Origin: Clostridiaceae bacterium
Lineage (GTDB): Bacteria; Bacillota; Clostridia; Peptostreptococcales; Peptostreptococcaceae
Assembly (NCBI GenBank): GCA_902362365.1
Contig: CABIVQ010000005.1
Span: 1-64,000, forward strand
Length of the DNA stretch: 64,000 nt
Reading direction: 5' to 3'
Both the position numbers and the translations under genes were made by a program. Positions 34,291 to 43,762 of this stretch are shown here, one piece after another. Below the pieces are notes generated by a model. That model was not told where the DNA came from. It saw only the letters and a program-made list of their open reading frames with translations, and ran no database searches. Numbering within the stretch: the first letter of the stretch is position 1; each line of letters begins with the position of its first letter.

Positions 34291-37053
34291 TTAAGTAAAT
34301 TTTCTAACGTGGTCATATATAAAGTTTTTAACTTGGTCTACTAATTTTCTTCTAAGTGTAAATTTAGGTTTTAATGTTTCTTTTATTTCTTCACTTATTT
34401 CTTGTCTATTGATTATTCCTGAGTACTCATATTCAGATACATATTCTTTTATAGTGTATCTGTCTAAACCTATTTCATTTGAGAATTTATATACATCTTC
34501 TTCTTTTTTAACTTTTTCAAAATCTTCATAAGCTTCATCTATTGAGTCTTCTTGTCCAAGTTGTGGTACTACTTTATTTAAAAACTCTTTAAGTAAATCT
34601 ACTTTTAATCTTAATTCTTCATTGTCCGCTCTATCAAGTTCTGTTATTACATTTTTTATATCACGAGCTTTTTTCTCATTATCTGATAAATCTATATATC
34701 TTATTAAGTTCATAATATAAGTTACATTTACTTTATCAGTATGCATAAGCTCTATACCAAAGTCTATATCGGCTAGTATAGAAGTTTTTTCATCTTCTTG
34801 TTTTTTTACACTTTCATATATAGTGAAGTATTTACTTTTGAAATCTTGGTATCCTTGTTCACTCATTCCAAGTTTTTCTTCTTCAAATTCAAAGTCTGTA
34901 AATGTATTAAGCTTAGTTAGTACTTTTGTTAAGTCTCTAAATGCTAATATAAATTTCTTTTTATCTTCTTCACTTTGAAGGCTATCTACATCACCAGGCG
35001 TAGGTGCTAGGCTGTATAGTTTTTTTAATTCTGTATGCCATAGTGCTAAATAGTACTCATAGCTTTCCATTAATACTACGTCTGTATTATCAGTTTGTGA
35101 GAAAAGACAAATTGCATCATCTGTATTTTTCTTTAAGTTTCTATAGCAAACTATATTCCCATAAGGTTTTGTAGATTTTTCTACTCTGTTAGTTCTTGAG
35201 TATGCTTGTATTAAATCATGATATTTTAGATTTTTATCTACATATAATGTATTTAATGTTTTACTATCAAACCCAGTTAGAAACATATTTACAACTATAA
35301 GTATATCTATTTGAGCTGATTTTACTTTTTTAGATACATCTGAAAAGTAGCTTGAGAATGTATCTGTGCTGTAGTTTGTATCAAATATTTTGTTGTAGTC
35401 TGTTATCATTCTTTCTAAACTATCTCTAGAATGTTCATCTTTACCTTCGCTATCTTCATTAGCTCCAAAAGTATATATCCCTGCTATTTTTAAATCATGA
35501 TTTAATTCTTTAAATTTATCATAGTATTTTATAAGCATTGGTATAGATTGTACTGTAAATATTGCTGTATATTCTTTATTCCTAGTTTTAGCATTATGAT
35601 TATTTATAATGTGATTAGCTACTAAGTCTATTCGCTCATCACTCATAAATACTTCTTCTTTATCTATTGCTTTTACTTTTTCATTATCATTTTCATCAAA
35701 GTCACCATCAAAAGTTTTTATATATTCAACTGAAAATCCTAGTACATTTCCATCACTTATAGCATCTTTTATAAGATATGAGTGTAAGCAAGTTTCAAAA
35801 AGGTCTGCTGTTACTCTTCCCTCTTGACTTTTATTTTCAAGGAACCTTGGAGTTCCTGTAAAGCCAAAGTATTGTGCATTATTAAAGTGTTTGTTTATTG
35901 CTTTATGCATATCTCCAAACTGAGATCTATGACATTCATCTATTATAAATACAACTCTATCATTTTTGTACTTTTCCATTATTTTAGTGTACTGTTCTGA
36001 CTTTATAGCATTAGCCATTTTTTGTATAGTTGTTACTATTAGTGGTTTACTTATATCATTTATTTGTTTAACTAATGTAGCTGTTTTATCTGTTGTATCA
36101 ACACTATCTGGCTCAAATTTATTAAATTCTGCTAGTGTTTGTGAATCTAAGTCTTTTCTATCAACTAAGAAAAATACCTTTTTTATATTTTTCTCTCCTG
36201 CTAGTATTTGACTTGCTTTAAATGATGTTAAAGTCTTTCCACTACCAGTTGTATGCCATATGTATCCATTGTTGTTAGTTTCAAATGCACGAGCTATAAG
36301 TGCTTCTACCGCATATATTTGGTATGGTCTCATTACCATTAATAATTTGTCACTTTCATTAGTTATCATATATCTTGATATTACTTTTGCTATAAATGTT
36401 TTATCTAAGAAATCCGAAGCAAATTCTTTTAAATTACTTATTCTTTTATTTTCTTTATCACTCCAGAAGAATGTATGACCAAATAATATTTCTTTATCAC
36501 TATTAGCAAAATATTTAGTATCTACTCCATTTGATATTACAAATATTTGTAAGTACCTAAATAATCCATCATAAGAGTGCTTTTTATATCTATTTATTTG
36601 GTTAAAAGCTTCTTTTAAGTCTATCCCTCTACGCTTTAGTTCTATTTGAACAAGGGGTAGCCCATTTATTAGTAGTGTTACATCATATCTGTTTTTGTAT
36701 TTTCCTACCATTGTTATTTGGTTTGACACTTGGAATTTGTTTTTGCTCCAGTTTTTTGTGTCTAAAAATTCTATATATACTTCGCTACCATCTTCTCTTT
36801 CTAGTATGAATTTATCTCTTAGTATCATTGCACTTTTGAATACTGTTTTTCCTTCTATGTGCCTCATGATACGTTCAAATTCTTTATCTGTGAATGGTTG
36901 ATTATTTAGTTTACTTTTGTTGTGTTCATATAATTGGTGCCTAAAGTTATTTATTAATCCTTGTTCATCTATTATGTTAACTCTGTTAAATCCTTGGTTT
37001 ATAAGTTGATTTATTAGGTTATTTTCTAGTTGTGCTTCGCTTTGATATGACAC
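34291..37053 (-). CDS. hsdR: Type I restriction endonuclease HsdR (system 1)
   Basis: 920 residues. The nuclease core near residues 120-140 (YDVTLLINGLPLVQIELKRR) supplies Asp and Glu-x-Lys. The helicase motor follows: Walker A HTTGSGKTLTSFKA near 271, DECH box VVFIIDECHRSQFGD near 367, FTGTPRF near 400, and motif VI QAYSRTNRV near 613. The C-terminus contacts HsdM-HsdS. It translocates and cuts unmethylated DNA. First gene of the operon; about 36% shorter in linkers and distinct from HsdR at 54006. Confidence 0.95.
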   Translation of the reverse strand: MSYQSEAQLENNLINQLINQGFNRVNIIDEQGLINNFRHQLYEHNKSKLNNQPFTDKEFERIMRHIEGKTVFKSAMILRDKFILEREDGSEVYIEFLDTKNWSKNKFQVSNQITMVGKYKNRYDVTLLINGLPLVQIELKRRGIDLKEAFNQINRYKKHSYDGLFRYLQIFVISNGVDTKYFANSDKEILFGHTFFWSDKENKRISNLKEFASDFLDKTFIAKVISRYMITNESDKLLMVMRPYQIYAVEALIARAFETNNNGYIWHTTGSGKTLTSFKASQILAGEKNIKKVFFLVDRKDLDSQTLAEFNKFEPDSVDTTDKTATLVKQINDISKPLIVTTIQKMANAIKSEQYTKIMEKYKNDRVVFIIDECHRSQFGDMHKAINKHFNNAQYFGFTGTPRFLENKSQEGRVTADLFETCLHSYLIKDAISDGNVLGFSVEYIKTFDGDFDENDNEKVKAIDKEEVFMSDERIDLVANHIINNHNAKTRNKEYTAIFTVQSIPMLIKYYDKFKELNHDLKIAGIYTFGANEDSEGKDEHSRDSLERMITDYNKIFDTNYSTDTFSSYFSDVSKKVKSAQIDILIVVNMFLTGFDSKTLNTLYVDKNLKYHDLIQAYSRTNRVEKSTKPYGNIVCYRNLKKNTDDAICLFSQTDNTDVVLMESYEYYLALWHTELKKLYSLAPTPGDVDSLQSEEDKKKFILAFRDLTKVLTKLNTFTDFEFEEEKLGMSEQGYQDFKSKYFTIYESVKKQEDEKTSILADIDFGIELMHTDKVNVTYIMNLIRYIDLSDNEKKARDIKNVITELDRADNEELRLKVDLLKEFLNKVVPQLGQEDSIDEAYEDFEKVKKEEDVYKFSNEIGLDRYTIKEYVSEYEYSGIINRQEISEEIKETLKPKFTLRRKLVDQVKNFIYDHVRKFT

Positions 37054-37305
37054 AAAAATCCCCCCATGCTATTTTTTCTTTATAGATTGATTATACAGTA
37101 TTTTTTTAATTTAGCATATGTATCATATAATTAAATATCTATTTAATTTCTTTACTATAATCTATTCCAACTACCTTATCTTTATTTAATACCTCTTAAT
37201 TTCTATCATTAAAATCATATCTATTAGCCATTACATCTACATTCTTTTCCATCATTTGCAAATTCAAAAAATCCTAATTTTACTATAGTCATAATAAAAA
37301 AGAGC

Positions 37306-37336
37306 TCAAAGTATTTATAACCTCTGACGCTCTTTT
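37306..37336 (-). terminator. Terminator after HugZ-like gene
   Basis: AAAAGAGC/GCTCTTTT hairpin 14 bases past the stop at 37350. The rest of 37054-37300 shows only two short broken frames (about 16-25 codons) that I could not identify. Confidence 0.65.
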
Positions 37337-37349
37337 CTATATACATTCC

Positions 37350-37862
37350 TTACTTATGTCCCATCATATCTTTCATCTTATCACTTGGCATACCATGTCC
37401 CATTTGGTTGCCATTTCCAGTAACTTGAGTATACTCTGCTTTTCCATCTACAAACTTAATTTCATAAGCCTGACCAAATCCTTTTACAAGTCTTCCAGAC
37501 TTTATCTCAAGTTCAAACATATCAAAGTCCATATTCTTAAACATTGACATCATTTTAGCATCATGAACTTCATCAAACTTAGCAAATATTTCATCACTAA
37601 CAGAATCCATCATATTTGCTTCACATTTAAATGATACTCTAGTTCTTGCAAATATAGTTTTACATGTACTTTCATCTTCTATAACCATTACACTACACTT
37701 ATGATTATCTCTTAAGTTATAATAGTGATTTGCAGCTTTACTTAAATATAGATAAATCTTATTATCTATCATTACAAATGGTGCGTAACTTATTTCTGGA
37801 TTGTTGTCTTTTCCTAATGAACTTATCATTAAACTTTTTTGATTTTTTAGTAAGTTTTCCAT
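37350..37862 (-). CDS. HugZ-like pyridoxamine 5'-phosphate oxidase fold protein
   Basis: 170 residues, with the split-barrel start KSLMISSLGKDNNPEISYAP and YLYLSKAANHYYNLRDN, then the FARTRVSFKCEA strand and the GFGQAYEI segment typical of HugZ heme-utilisation proteins. The C-terminal tail is rich in Met and His (GHGMPSDKMKDMMGHK) and could bind heme or metal. Heme handling is inferred from the family. Monocistronic. Confidence 0.85.
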   Translation of the reverse strand: MENLLKNQKSLMISSLGKDNNPEISYAPFVMIDNKIYLYLSKAANHYYNLRDNHKCSVMVIEDESTCKTIFARTRVSFKCEANMMDSVSDEIFAKFDEVHDAKMMSMFKNMDFDMFELEIKSGRLVKGFGQAYEIKFVDGKAEYTQVTGNGNQMGHGMPSDKMKDMMGHK

Positions 37863-38101
37863 GTCATCATCCCTCTACTTTTGTAATCAATTATTTTATA
37901 TAATCCCTAAACACACTATAAATACGATATATAGTGTATACATATATATTTACCCTATTTAAATTTATATTACTCACTTATTATTTTATTAATATTTGTA
38001 TTTTATAACTTTTTTTATATAGAATAATATCACCAATCCTTACAATTTTAATATATTATAAACTAAATAAAGTTATAGGATATGATGATAGATAAAAAAT
38101 A

Positions 38102-38152
38102 AAAAAGGACTATCAGTAAACAATTTATATTGTTACTAGATAGCCCTCTTTT
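38102..38152 (-). terminator. Terminator after the kinase remnant
   Basis: AAAAAAGG-CTATC-AGTAACA type stem with TGTTACTAGATAG-CCTCTTTT; still attached to the broken gene ending at 38151. Confidence 0.65.
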
Positions 38153-38451
38153 ATTTTGTTAAGTTTTCTGATGTTGGAAAGATTATACTTACTTTTGTAC
38201 CTTCGTTTATATGTGATTCAATATTTATACCAAGTCCTAGCTTGTTGCATAATTTCTTACATAAATACAGACCTATGCCTGTACTTTTACCGAACTTCCT
38301 TCCGTTCTCTCCTGTGAATCCTTTTTCAGATACTCTATCTATATCTTTTTCAATTATTCCTACACCATTATCTTGTATAGTAAGTACTACTGAATTATCT
38401 TTATTTACATCAAATATAGCCTTGTTTTTAAATATAAAAATAACTGTACCT
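38151..38451 (-). pseudogene. C-terminal fragment of a histidine kinase
   Basis: About 99 codons, with a stop directly upstream and no start. It contains the ATP-binding boxes VVLTIQDNGVGI (N-terminal D-x-G) and KSTGIGLYLCKKLCNKLGL (G2 box), as in BceS/VirS-type bacterial kinases, ending SIIFPTSENLTK. Sensor, membrane and phospho-acceptor parts are missing. The partner response regulator is absent. Confidence 0.85.
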
Positions 38452-38511
38452 TAATGATTTCAATATTTTAAAATTTTAGATGCAGTTATTAGTTAAATTT
38501 ACCTATTACAA

Positions 38512-38640
38512 TTATAAAGTTGTTAATCTCTCATAATATCTAGATCTAAATCTTCTTTCTTTATATTGATTAGCATCTACTGATAAACCTGCCATTGTTA
38601 CTGCTATTCCTAATGTAAAAGGTATTAAACCCTTTTTCAT
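38512..38640 (-). CDS. Small 42-residue exported or membrane peptide
   Basis: 42 residues, with one of the strongest ribosome-binding sites in the window (AAGGAGGTG, six bases before ATG). Residues 2-20 form a signal-like hydrophobic segment (KKGLIPFTLGIAVTMAG), followed by a polar, Arg/Tyr-rich tail (YKERRFRSRYYERL). It is likely translated and inserted or exported. No family recognised. It may once have been linked to the kinase remnant downstream. Confidence 0.6.
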   Translation of the reverse strand: MKKGLIPFTLGIAVTMAGLSVDANQYKERRFRSRYYERLTTL

Positions 38641-38720
38641 GATATAGCACCTCCTTAATGTAAGCTTAATATTATTGTTCTCTTTAAGGAGTTTATTATA
38701 TATGAAATATATTACTATTT

Positions 38721-38891
38721 TTATTTATTTTCTAAATTACTAATTCTTTTTTCTAATTCAGAAATTTTATCATTTGTAGATTTATTTTTTCTTACAAGTA
38801 TTATAATAGGAATTAATATTAAAATTACTGGAATTAATGATAATATAAGCGTATTAAATACTTGAAAGAAAAGCTCTGTTGTAATTGACAT
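38721..38891 (-). CDS. Small membrane protein with coiled-coil tail
   Basis: 56 residues from ATG at 38891, with GGGGGA seven bases upstream. One long hydrophobic segment (FNTLILSLIPVILILIPIII) is followed by a charged coiled coil (DKISELEKRISNLENK). No enzyme motif. The arrangement resembles small phage- or stress-associated membrane proteins; function unknown. Confidence 0.6.
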   Translation of the reverse strand: MSITTELFFQVFNTLILSLIPVILILIPIIILVRKNKSTNDKISELEKRISNLENK

Positions 38892-39094
38892 CCCTAAATC
38901 CCCCATTTTCTAATTACTTTATAATATTTAACAATTATAAAATTTACTTATATTATAACATCTTATTCCACTATACATATTATTTTTTATTTTTAAATTT
39001 TAAAATTATCTTGTCAAGTGCCTACTGTAGAAGCAAATACTGGCGTTGATTAGATGACTAAAACAGCAATAGGTATATATAGGGGTGTATTTTT

Positions 39095-39289
39095 ATGAAA
39101 TCTAAAATAGTTTGTTTATTGACAGTATCAGCTTTATCAATGGGTATGTTATTCACTGGTTGTGATTCAGCTAGTAGTTCTGATGTACCTAGTACAAGTC
39201 AGGAAGAAGCTAAAGAAGCAAAATATGAATTCACAGAAGATCCCACTTTAACTGATTAAGGTTATGGAAGCTATTATATTTCAAGTTGA
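39095..39289 (+). pseudogene. Lipoprotein gene remnant (FxLYD-like), nonsense mutation
   Basis: It starts ATG with an AGGGGTG site and encodes a good signal peptide with lipobox FTGC at Cys23, then a Ser/Glu linker. The frame meets TAA at 39257 after DPTLTD, yet GYGSYYISS follows in the same frame, as in FxLYD-domain lipoproteins where the domain begins GYGSYY. Further frame loss follows at 39287. At best a 54-residue lipopeptide is made. Confidence 0.65.
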
Positions 39290-39539
39290 TAATAGCACTA
39301 AGATGGCACTATAAAGAATTTATAGTTATAAATTCTCTCCAAACAAAAGGAGTTTAATTTTATTTGAGATACAAATCAGTTAATATTGAACTTCTTTATT
39401 AATCTCTATATAAAAAGGCTATAAATAAGAATTTAGAATAAATATTTATAGCCCTTCATATGCTTGATGGATTTATTTAGATTTAATTATTAATAATAAT
39501 ATGATAATATTTTGATATTTAAATTATTATTAAACTGTT

Positions 39540-39777
39540 AACTATAAATTTAAACTTTAAATAATTTGTACAATACTTTCAATCACATGAACTATCAACA
39601 TACCACTTATCCTTATACTCCATATAAAATGCCAAATACAACTTCTCTTATACTGAATCTTCATCTCATAAAACAAATTATAAAAACACCATGCACTCTT
39701 TATCATCCTTAGCAATTAAAAGTATATCTTACCTATCGTAGTACAATCTTTTCTTTTTGCTGTAACGATATCCAATT
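39540..39777 (-). other. Degenerate sequence after the Mor-type gene
   Basis: Read leftward, one frame gives protein-like text (KDDKECMVFL, EKLYLAFYMEYKDKWYVDSS) broken by four stops. It looks like a decayed gene of unknown kind. The rest of 39290-39540 is AT-rich, with a hairpin near 39409-39455 (AGGCTATAAAT/ATTTATAGCC). Confidence 0.35.
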
Positions 39778-40035
39778 TCAACTTCTCATTTTTATAATAT
39801 TTCTAACCTGAACTTCACTAATTCCAAACTTCCTAGCAATAGTTTTATAATCTCCATTAAACTCTTTTCTAATCATCTTATTCCTATAAGACTTAACGAG
39901 ACTGCTCTCATTAGGAATATATAAATTACTACCACCAGCAAGCCTCACCAAACATTTAAAAGCATCAAGTCCTATAGTATCAACAATATCCATAACTCCA
40001 TCAGGTAGATCATCTCTAGTCATTTCTTCTAACAT
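39778..40035 (-). CDS. Mor transcription activator family regulator
   Basis: 85 residues from ATG at 40035, preceded by GGGGGAGGGAG. N-terminal MLEEMTRDDLPDGVMDIV leads into GLDAFKCLVRLAGGSNLYIP, a segment typical of the Mor dimerisation region. The C-terminal helix-turn-helix is DYKTIARKFGISEVQVRNIIK. Mor-type proteins activate phage middle genes, but such short ones also act in cellular mobile regions. Two decayed relatives are at 12008-12258 and 23287-23415. Its neighbour is the amidase gene, transcribed away from it. Confidence 0.87.
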   Translation of the reverse strand: MLEEMTRDDLPDGVMDIVDTIGLDAFKCLVRLAGGSNLYIPNESSLVKSYRNKMIRKEFNGDYKTIARKFGISEVQVRNIIKMRS

Positions 40036-40158
40036 AAAACTCCCTCCCCCTATCATCTTAAATAAATTGTAGCACTTAAACATTTTTTCTAAAATTCTTT
40101 AAAATACTTATTTTAAGTAAATTTGATAAACTAACAAAAAATATAGGAGGTAAAAACT

Positions 40159-40821
40159 ATGAAATGGTACTTAGACTTTGGACATGGAGGAAAAGACCCA
40201 GGAGCACTAGGTCAAAATAAAACTAAAGAAAGTGATACAGTTCTGAAAATAGGGCTTCAAGTAAAAAATACCCTAGAAAAATCTAATGAAAAAGTAATAA
40301 CAACACGTCAAAATGATACCTACTACTCACTAGACTATAGAAGCTCAAAAGCAAACAAAGAAAACTGCGACTACTTTATAAGCATTCACATGAACTCATC
40401 AACAAACAAAACTGCAAAGGGATGCGAAGTGTGAGTATATGATAAAAGCAGCAAACTATACAACCTAGCTAATAAATTATCTACTAATATATCAAGTAAA
40501 ATAAATACACCTAATCGTGGAGTAAAAATATCAAAAGAATTTTCCGTACTTAGAAAAACTACAATGCCTGCTCTGCTAATAGAAATAGACTTTATATCAA
40601 ACAGCACAGTTGAAAACAACCTAACATCATCCAGATATATAAAAGACATAGCAGATACAATATCATCTACTCTACTATCATTTGTAAATAAATCAATAAG
40701 TAATGATGTTGTTTTTTATAGAGTTTGTATAGGAGCTTTCAATGATAAAAACAACGCTATAAAACTACAAAATGAAGCAATCGCTAAAGGATTCAAAGAC
40801 ACCTATATAGTAGTAAAGTAA
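40159..40821 (+). pseudogene. N-acetylmuramoyl-L-alanine amidase with SPOR domain, in-frame stop
   Basis: 221 codons in one frame, interrupted by a single TGA at 40435-40437 after KGCEV. The Amidase_3 zinc ligands are in DFGHGGKDPGALG (His), ISIHMNSS (His) and the Glu of LLIEIDFISN. The last 35 residues (FYRVCIGAFNDKNNAIKL...) are a SPOR-like repeat that binds peptidoglycan. Perfect GGAGG before ATG. A TGG codon mutated to TGA would explain it. Likely phage- or spore-derived lysin; without readthrough it is inactive. Confidence 0.87.
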
Positions 40822-40875
40822 AATTTTTATTATAGGCTATGTTAGATATCTTCGTGATAAATATGGCATAAAAAC

Positions 40876-40922
40876 AACCACACCTTAGACTTTTCAATAC
40901 ATTGAATTTTAAGATGTGGTTA
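40876..40922. terminator. Terminator after amidase
   Basis: AACCACA-CCTTA pairs with TAAG-TGTGGTT over a loop; T-rich exit on the plus strand. Confidence 0.65.
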
Positions 40923-40944
40923 CTTCTATAACTTACTATAAATT

Positions 40945-41011
40945 GTTCGTAATATATTAAAATTACGAACTAAAAAATACCGCATGTTCTTTTGAATAAT
41001 ACGGTATTTTA
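40945..41011 (-). terminator. Inverted repeat and terminator after small membrane gene
   Basis: GTTCGTAAT/ATTACGAAC (40945-40970) and AAATACCG/CGGTATTT (40973-41010). The second precedes a T-run on the minus strand and serves the gene ending at 41051. Confidence 0.55.
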
Positions 41012-41050
41012 ATAACTTAATATTTATTTTATCTTTGTAGTGTTTTAAAA

Positions 41051-41299
41051 TTAATTATTTAATCTACTTAATAAACCGAGATTTATCCATTTTTCAACTT
41101 TATCATCTCCGAGTGCAATAAAACCTGCTGTAACAGCAAGTGCAAGCATTATATCATGTTCACCAAACGGATTCGTTACAATGGAATATACTAAAAACGC
41201 TGTACAAATTAACAATACAGCCAATATAATAACACGCAAAATTTTTCTATTTTTAGATATCTTTATGACCTCCCCCAAATTGTAATTATCATTTAGCAA
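41051..41299 (-). CDS. Small two-helix membrane protein
   Basis: 82 residues: basic N-terminus (KISKNRKILRV), two hydrophobic helices (about 24-44 and 52-68) and a short tail KVEKWINLGLLSRLNN. Start ATG with GGGGGAG upstream in the coding part of the leader is plausible. No family recognised. Resembles YdbT-like or holin-sized proteins only in size. Confidence 0.5.
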   Translation of the reverse strand: MLNDNYNLGEVIKISKNRKILRVIILAVLLICTAFLVYSIVTNPFGEHDIMLALAVTAGFIALGDDKVEKWINLGLLSRLNN

Positions 41300-41344
41300 A
41301 AAACTACTAACTCACATAATATTAATATTATGTACTTTTTATAT

Positions 41345-42178
41345 TTACATTCTTAATGATTTAATAAAATTAATATCTAATCCAGTTTTATCTGCGATTG
41401 TTTCATCATCTAAAACATCAAGTAAACTTCTAGCAAAATTTATTTTTTCTTCTTGTAATTTCTCTTGTAATTTCTCTTGTAATTTCTCTTGTGCTTCTTG
41501 TTGTACTTTTTCTATTATATCGTCCTGCCAATCAAGTCTCTTTGATTCTTCCAATGCCTCTTCTATTACTTTCAATTGAACCTCATCTATTTCGCTGATT
41601 TGGTAAACCTTTGATACTGCCTTTTTAATTATAGGAGTTTCCTCTGGTATATCATCTACTTTCTTTGAGTTTGCTAATAGCTTGATCCATAAGTCTTTTA
41701 AACTTTTACCTTTAGACTCTTCGCCTTTTTGAAGTTCTACAAAATAAATAGATAAACTATCATCTAGCCTATCTCTGTTCTCTCTGTCATAAATCACATA
41801 TTCTCTACATATAACCTCATCTTTAAATACATTTTTACCCAAGATGTTAATGCATATAGTTTCCTTCAAATCTTTAAATTTACTCTTTTTTTCAAATCCT
41901 CTAGTAAACGCCTTCGCCCAATAAAATTGTGTCCTCTTTTTTATAGAACTAGTGGAATTCTTCTCCATTTCAACATTTATTTTACGTCCATTTTTATCTA
42001 TAGCAAGTATATCAAATATAATACTTCTTCCATCATCTATTGCCTTTTCTTCTGTATATTGTAATGACTCAACTTCCAACTCTTTTCCTGTGATAGTACT
42101 TATAAAACTGCTTAAAAGCTCTTTATCTTTAAAGAATTCTTTGAATGCCGCATCATATCTCAAATCTAATAATTCCAC
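41345..42178 (-). CDS. Rpn family PD-(D/E)xK nuclease (transposase_31 type)
   Basis: 277 residues. Begins LRYDAAFKEFFKDKELL, the family start, then the nuclease core IIFDILAIDKNGRKINVEMEK near residues 73-93 with Asp and Glu-x-Glu/Lys. The C-terminal part is helical and contains three exact copies of KLQE plus variants (EKLQEKLQEKLQEE near 230-243), from a 12-base repeat. Rpn proteins cleave DNA and help recombination or phage defence; their C-terminal repeats vary fast. Ends in a conserved DDETIADKTGLDINFIKSL motif. Confidence 0.87.
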   Translation of the reverse strand: MELLDLRYDAAFKEFFKDKELLSSFISTITGKELEVESLQYTEEKAIDDGRSIIFDILAIDKNGRKINVEMEKNSTSSIKKRTQFYWAKAFTRGFEKKSKFKDLKETICINILGKNVFKDEVICREYVIYDRENRDRLDDSLSIYFVELQKGEESKGKSLKDLWIKLLANSKKVDDIPEETPIIKKAVSKVYQISEIDEVQLKVIEEALEESKRLDWQDDIIEKVQQEAQEKLQEKLQEKLQEEKINFARSLLDVLDDETIADKTGLDINFIKSLRM

Positions 42179-42337
42179 TTATCCTCACTACCTTTCAATA
42201 TCTTATGTATACTTAGACACAAGACTTATTTATACTATAATTATATCCTAAAGTATTTTTAATTAAAAGATAATCACCTAATTTAGCTAATTACATCTCG
42301 ACTTTATAATAAATAAAAATAATCCTATTATATCTAG

Positions 42338-43762
42338 TTACTGTGATGTATTATTTCTCAATGCAGGTATATATATATGATGATTTACTTCTCCATCAAT
42401 ATTTGCCGTAAAATCATAAACAGGTTGATAAAATCCTTTACTATCTAACTCATAAATTAAGTTAGCATATGTAACTTCCATATTAGAATTTTTTCCTAGC
42501 ACATCAAGTAATCTAAATTCACCTCTCAAAATCTTATCATATGCCTCTTTTAAAGATAAAATATCGTACTCCTTATACGGTTTATAAGAAACAATATTAT
42601 TGGTAAAATCAGAAACTATATCATTTTTACTGATTGTACATAGTAACTCCCCATCAAGATATACATCTCCTGATTTAACCATATCTAGTGAAATAGAATA
42701 ATTCCCTTCTCCATCATCCTTAAAATCGGCTTCTTTAGGTAATTTAATATCAAATTTACTTAATAAATCTTGTACTTCTTTATAAGTTAAATTTTCTTTG
42801 CCTCCAGCTTCAAATTGACTAAAGTCAGTAAACCAAGTTCTAAGACCTTTGTAATAGACACATAAACTATAATTTCCATTTTCAGATTTAAATACTATAG
42901 TATCATCATATTCATCATTTTGAGATTCATCTATATTTGTATTTACCTTAGAAAAGATTTTATTAGCTAAATTTATAGCATCTTCTTTATTTCCAACATA
43001 TGTTTCATAAACATATGCTTTTTTTAATTTATTATCAAGATTAAGCTTAGTACTTACATCTACGGTTGACATATCTATATTGTAGATACTGCTAATAGAT
43101 AAATTACCTAATTCTTGTTTATAATAATTTATAAATATCACACTAATAGAAATAGTGAGTACTATTAACGGTATCTGATAAGCTATTGTAATTAAAGCCT
43201 TATGTTTTTGACTTACTTTTTTTCGTCTAAGTAAAGATATAAAAATCATTACTATACCATATCCTATAACACATCCTAGGGTATTATTTATAATATCATC
43301 AAGTTCAAATATTCCTCGTTTACTTATAAGCTGTAGTATTTCTATAAATAGTGTTATACCAAAACCTACTAAGTAAGTTATATACCAACTTTCACATTTT
43401 TTTAAAAGTAATGGCATTATAAATCCAATTGGAACAAACATTAATATATTAAGAATTATATTTCTCCATTCTCTTAGAGAAAAATTATTATATGCATATT
43501 TGTACGAACTAAATAAGTGTAGATTTACACTTTCATACCCTGAAATTCTATCTCCAATCGTTGCCCCAAGTACTATAATCATATAGATTAAAAATATACT
43601 CCATAGTCCTACTTTACTTAAGTTTAATTTCTTAGTACCTTTCATTAGCTTTTTATAAACTAAAAAGTAACCTATTAGGAATAAACTAATAATAATAACT
43701 GCCCCAAGAATTCCTACTATCATGTATCGTCTTGCAAGTTGTATTACTGCTGAAATCCTCAC
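42338..43762 (-). CDS. VanZ domain fused to an extracytoplasmic PepSY-like region
   Basis: 474 residues. Residues 1-220 hold about five helices with the VanZ pattern (RNIILNILMFVPIGFI near 100, EILQLISKRGIFELDDIINNTLG, read as EILQL and ELDDIINNTLG near 145-163). Residues ~235-474 follow a last membrane helix and lie outside. They resemble PepSY/YcdB-type domains (YKEVQDLLSKFDIKLP, then LKEAYDKILRGEF near the end). Domain fusion of this kind occurs in Clostridia, but the role is unknown. Confidence 0.75.
   Translation of the reverse strand: MRISAVIQLARRYMIVGILGAVIIISLFLIGYFLVYKKLMKGTKKLNLSKVGLWSIFLIYMIIVLGATIGDRISGYESVNLHLFSSYKYAYNNFSLREWRNIILNILMFVPIGFIMPLLLKKCESWYITYLVGFGITLFIEILQLISKRGIFELDDIINNTLGCVIGYGIVMIFISLLRRKKVSQKHKALITIAYQIPLIVLTISISVIFINYYKQELGNLSISSIYNIDMSTVDVSTKLNLDNKLKKAYVYETYVGNKEDAINLANKIFSKVNTNIDESQNDEYDDTIVFKSENGNYSLCVYYKGLRTWFTDFSQFEAGGKENLTYKEVQDLLSKFDIKLPKEADFKDDGEGNYSISLDMVKSGDVYLDGELLCTISKNDIVSDFTNNIVSYKPYKEYDILSLKEAYDKILRGEFRLLDVLGKNSNMEVTYANLIYELDSKGFYQPVYDFTANIDGEVNHHIYIPALRNNTSQ

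Noticed and set aside
37054-37300. Short frames between hsdR and the HugZ-like gene
   Set aside because: Two mutually exclusive minus-strand readings of 16-25 codons, no start signals, no recognisable motif.
40435-40437. Possible selenocysteine codon in the amidase
   Set aside because: The position is not catalytic, homologous amidases have no selenium, and no clear insertion hairpin follows.
41317-41336. Perfect palindrome ACATAATATT/AATATTATGT
   Set aside because: Very AT-rich sequence makes such palindromes common; no nearby promoter layout supports an operator.
41449-41500. Repeat array that could be taken for CRISPR
   Set aside because: It is an unspaced 12-base coding repeat (KLQE) inside the Rpn gene, with no spacers.
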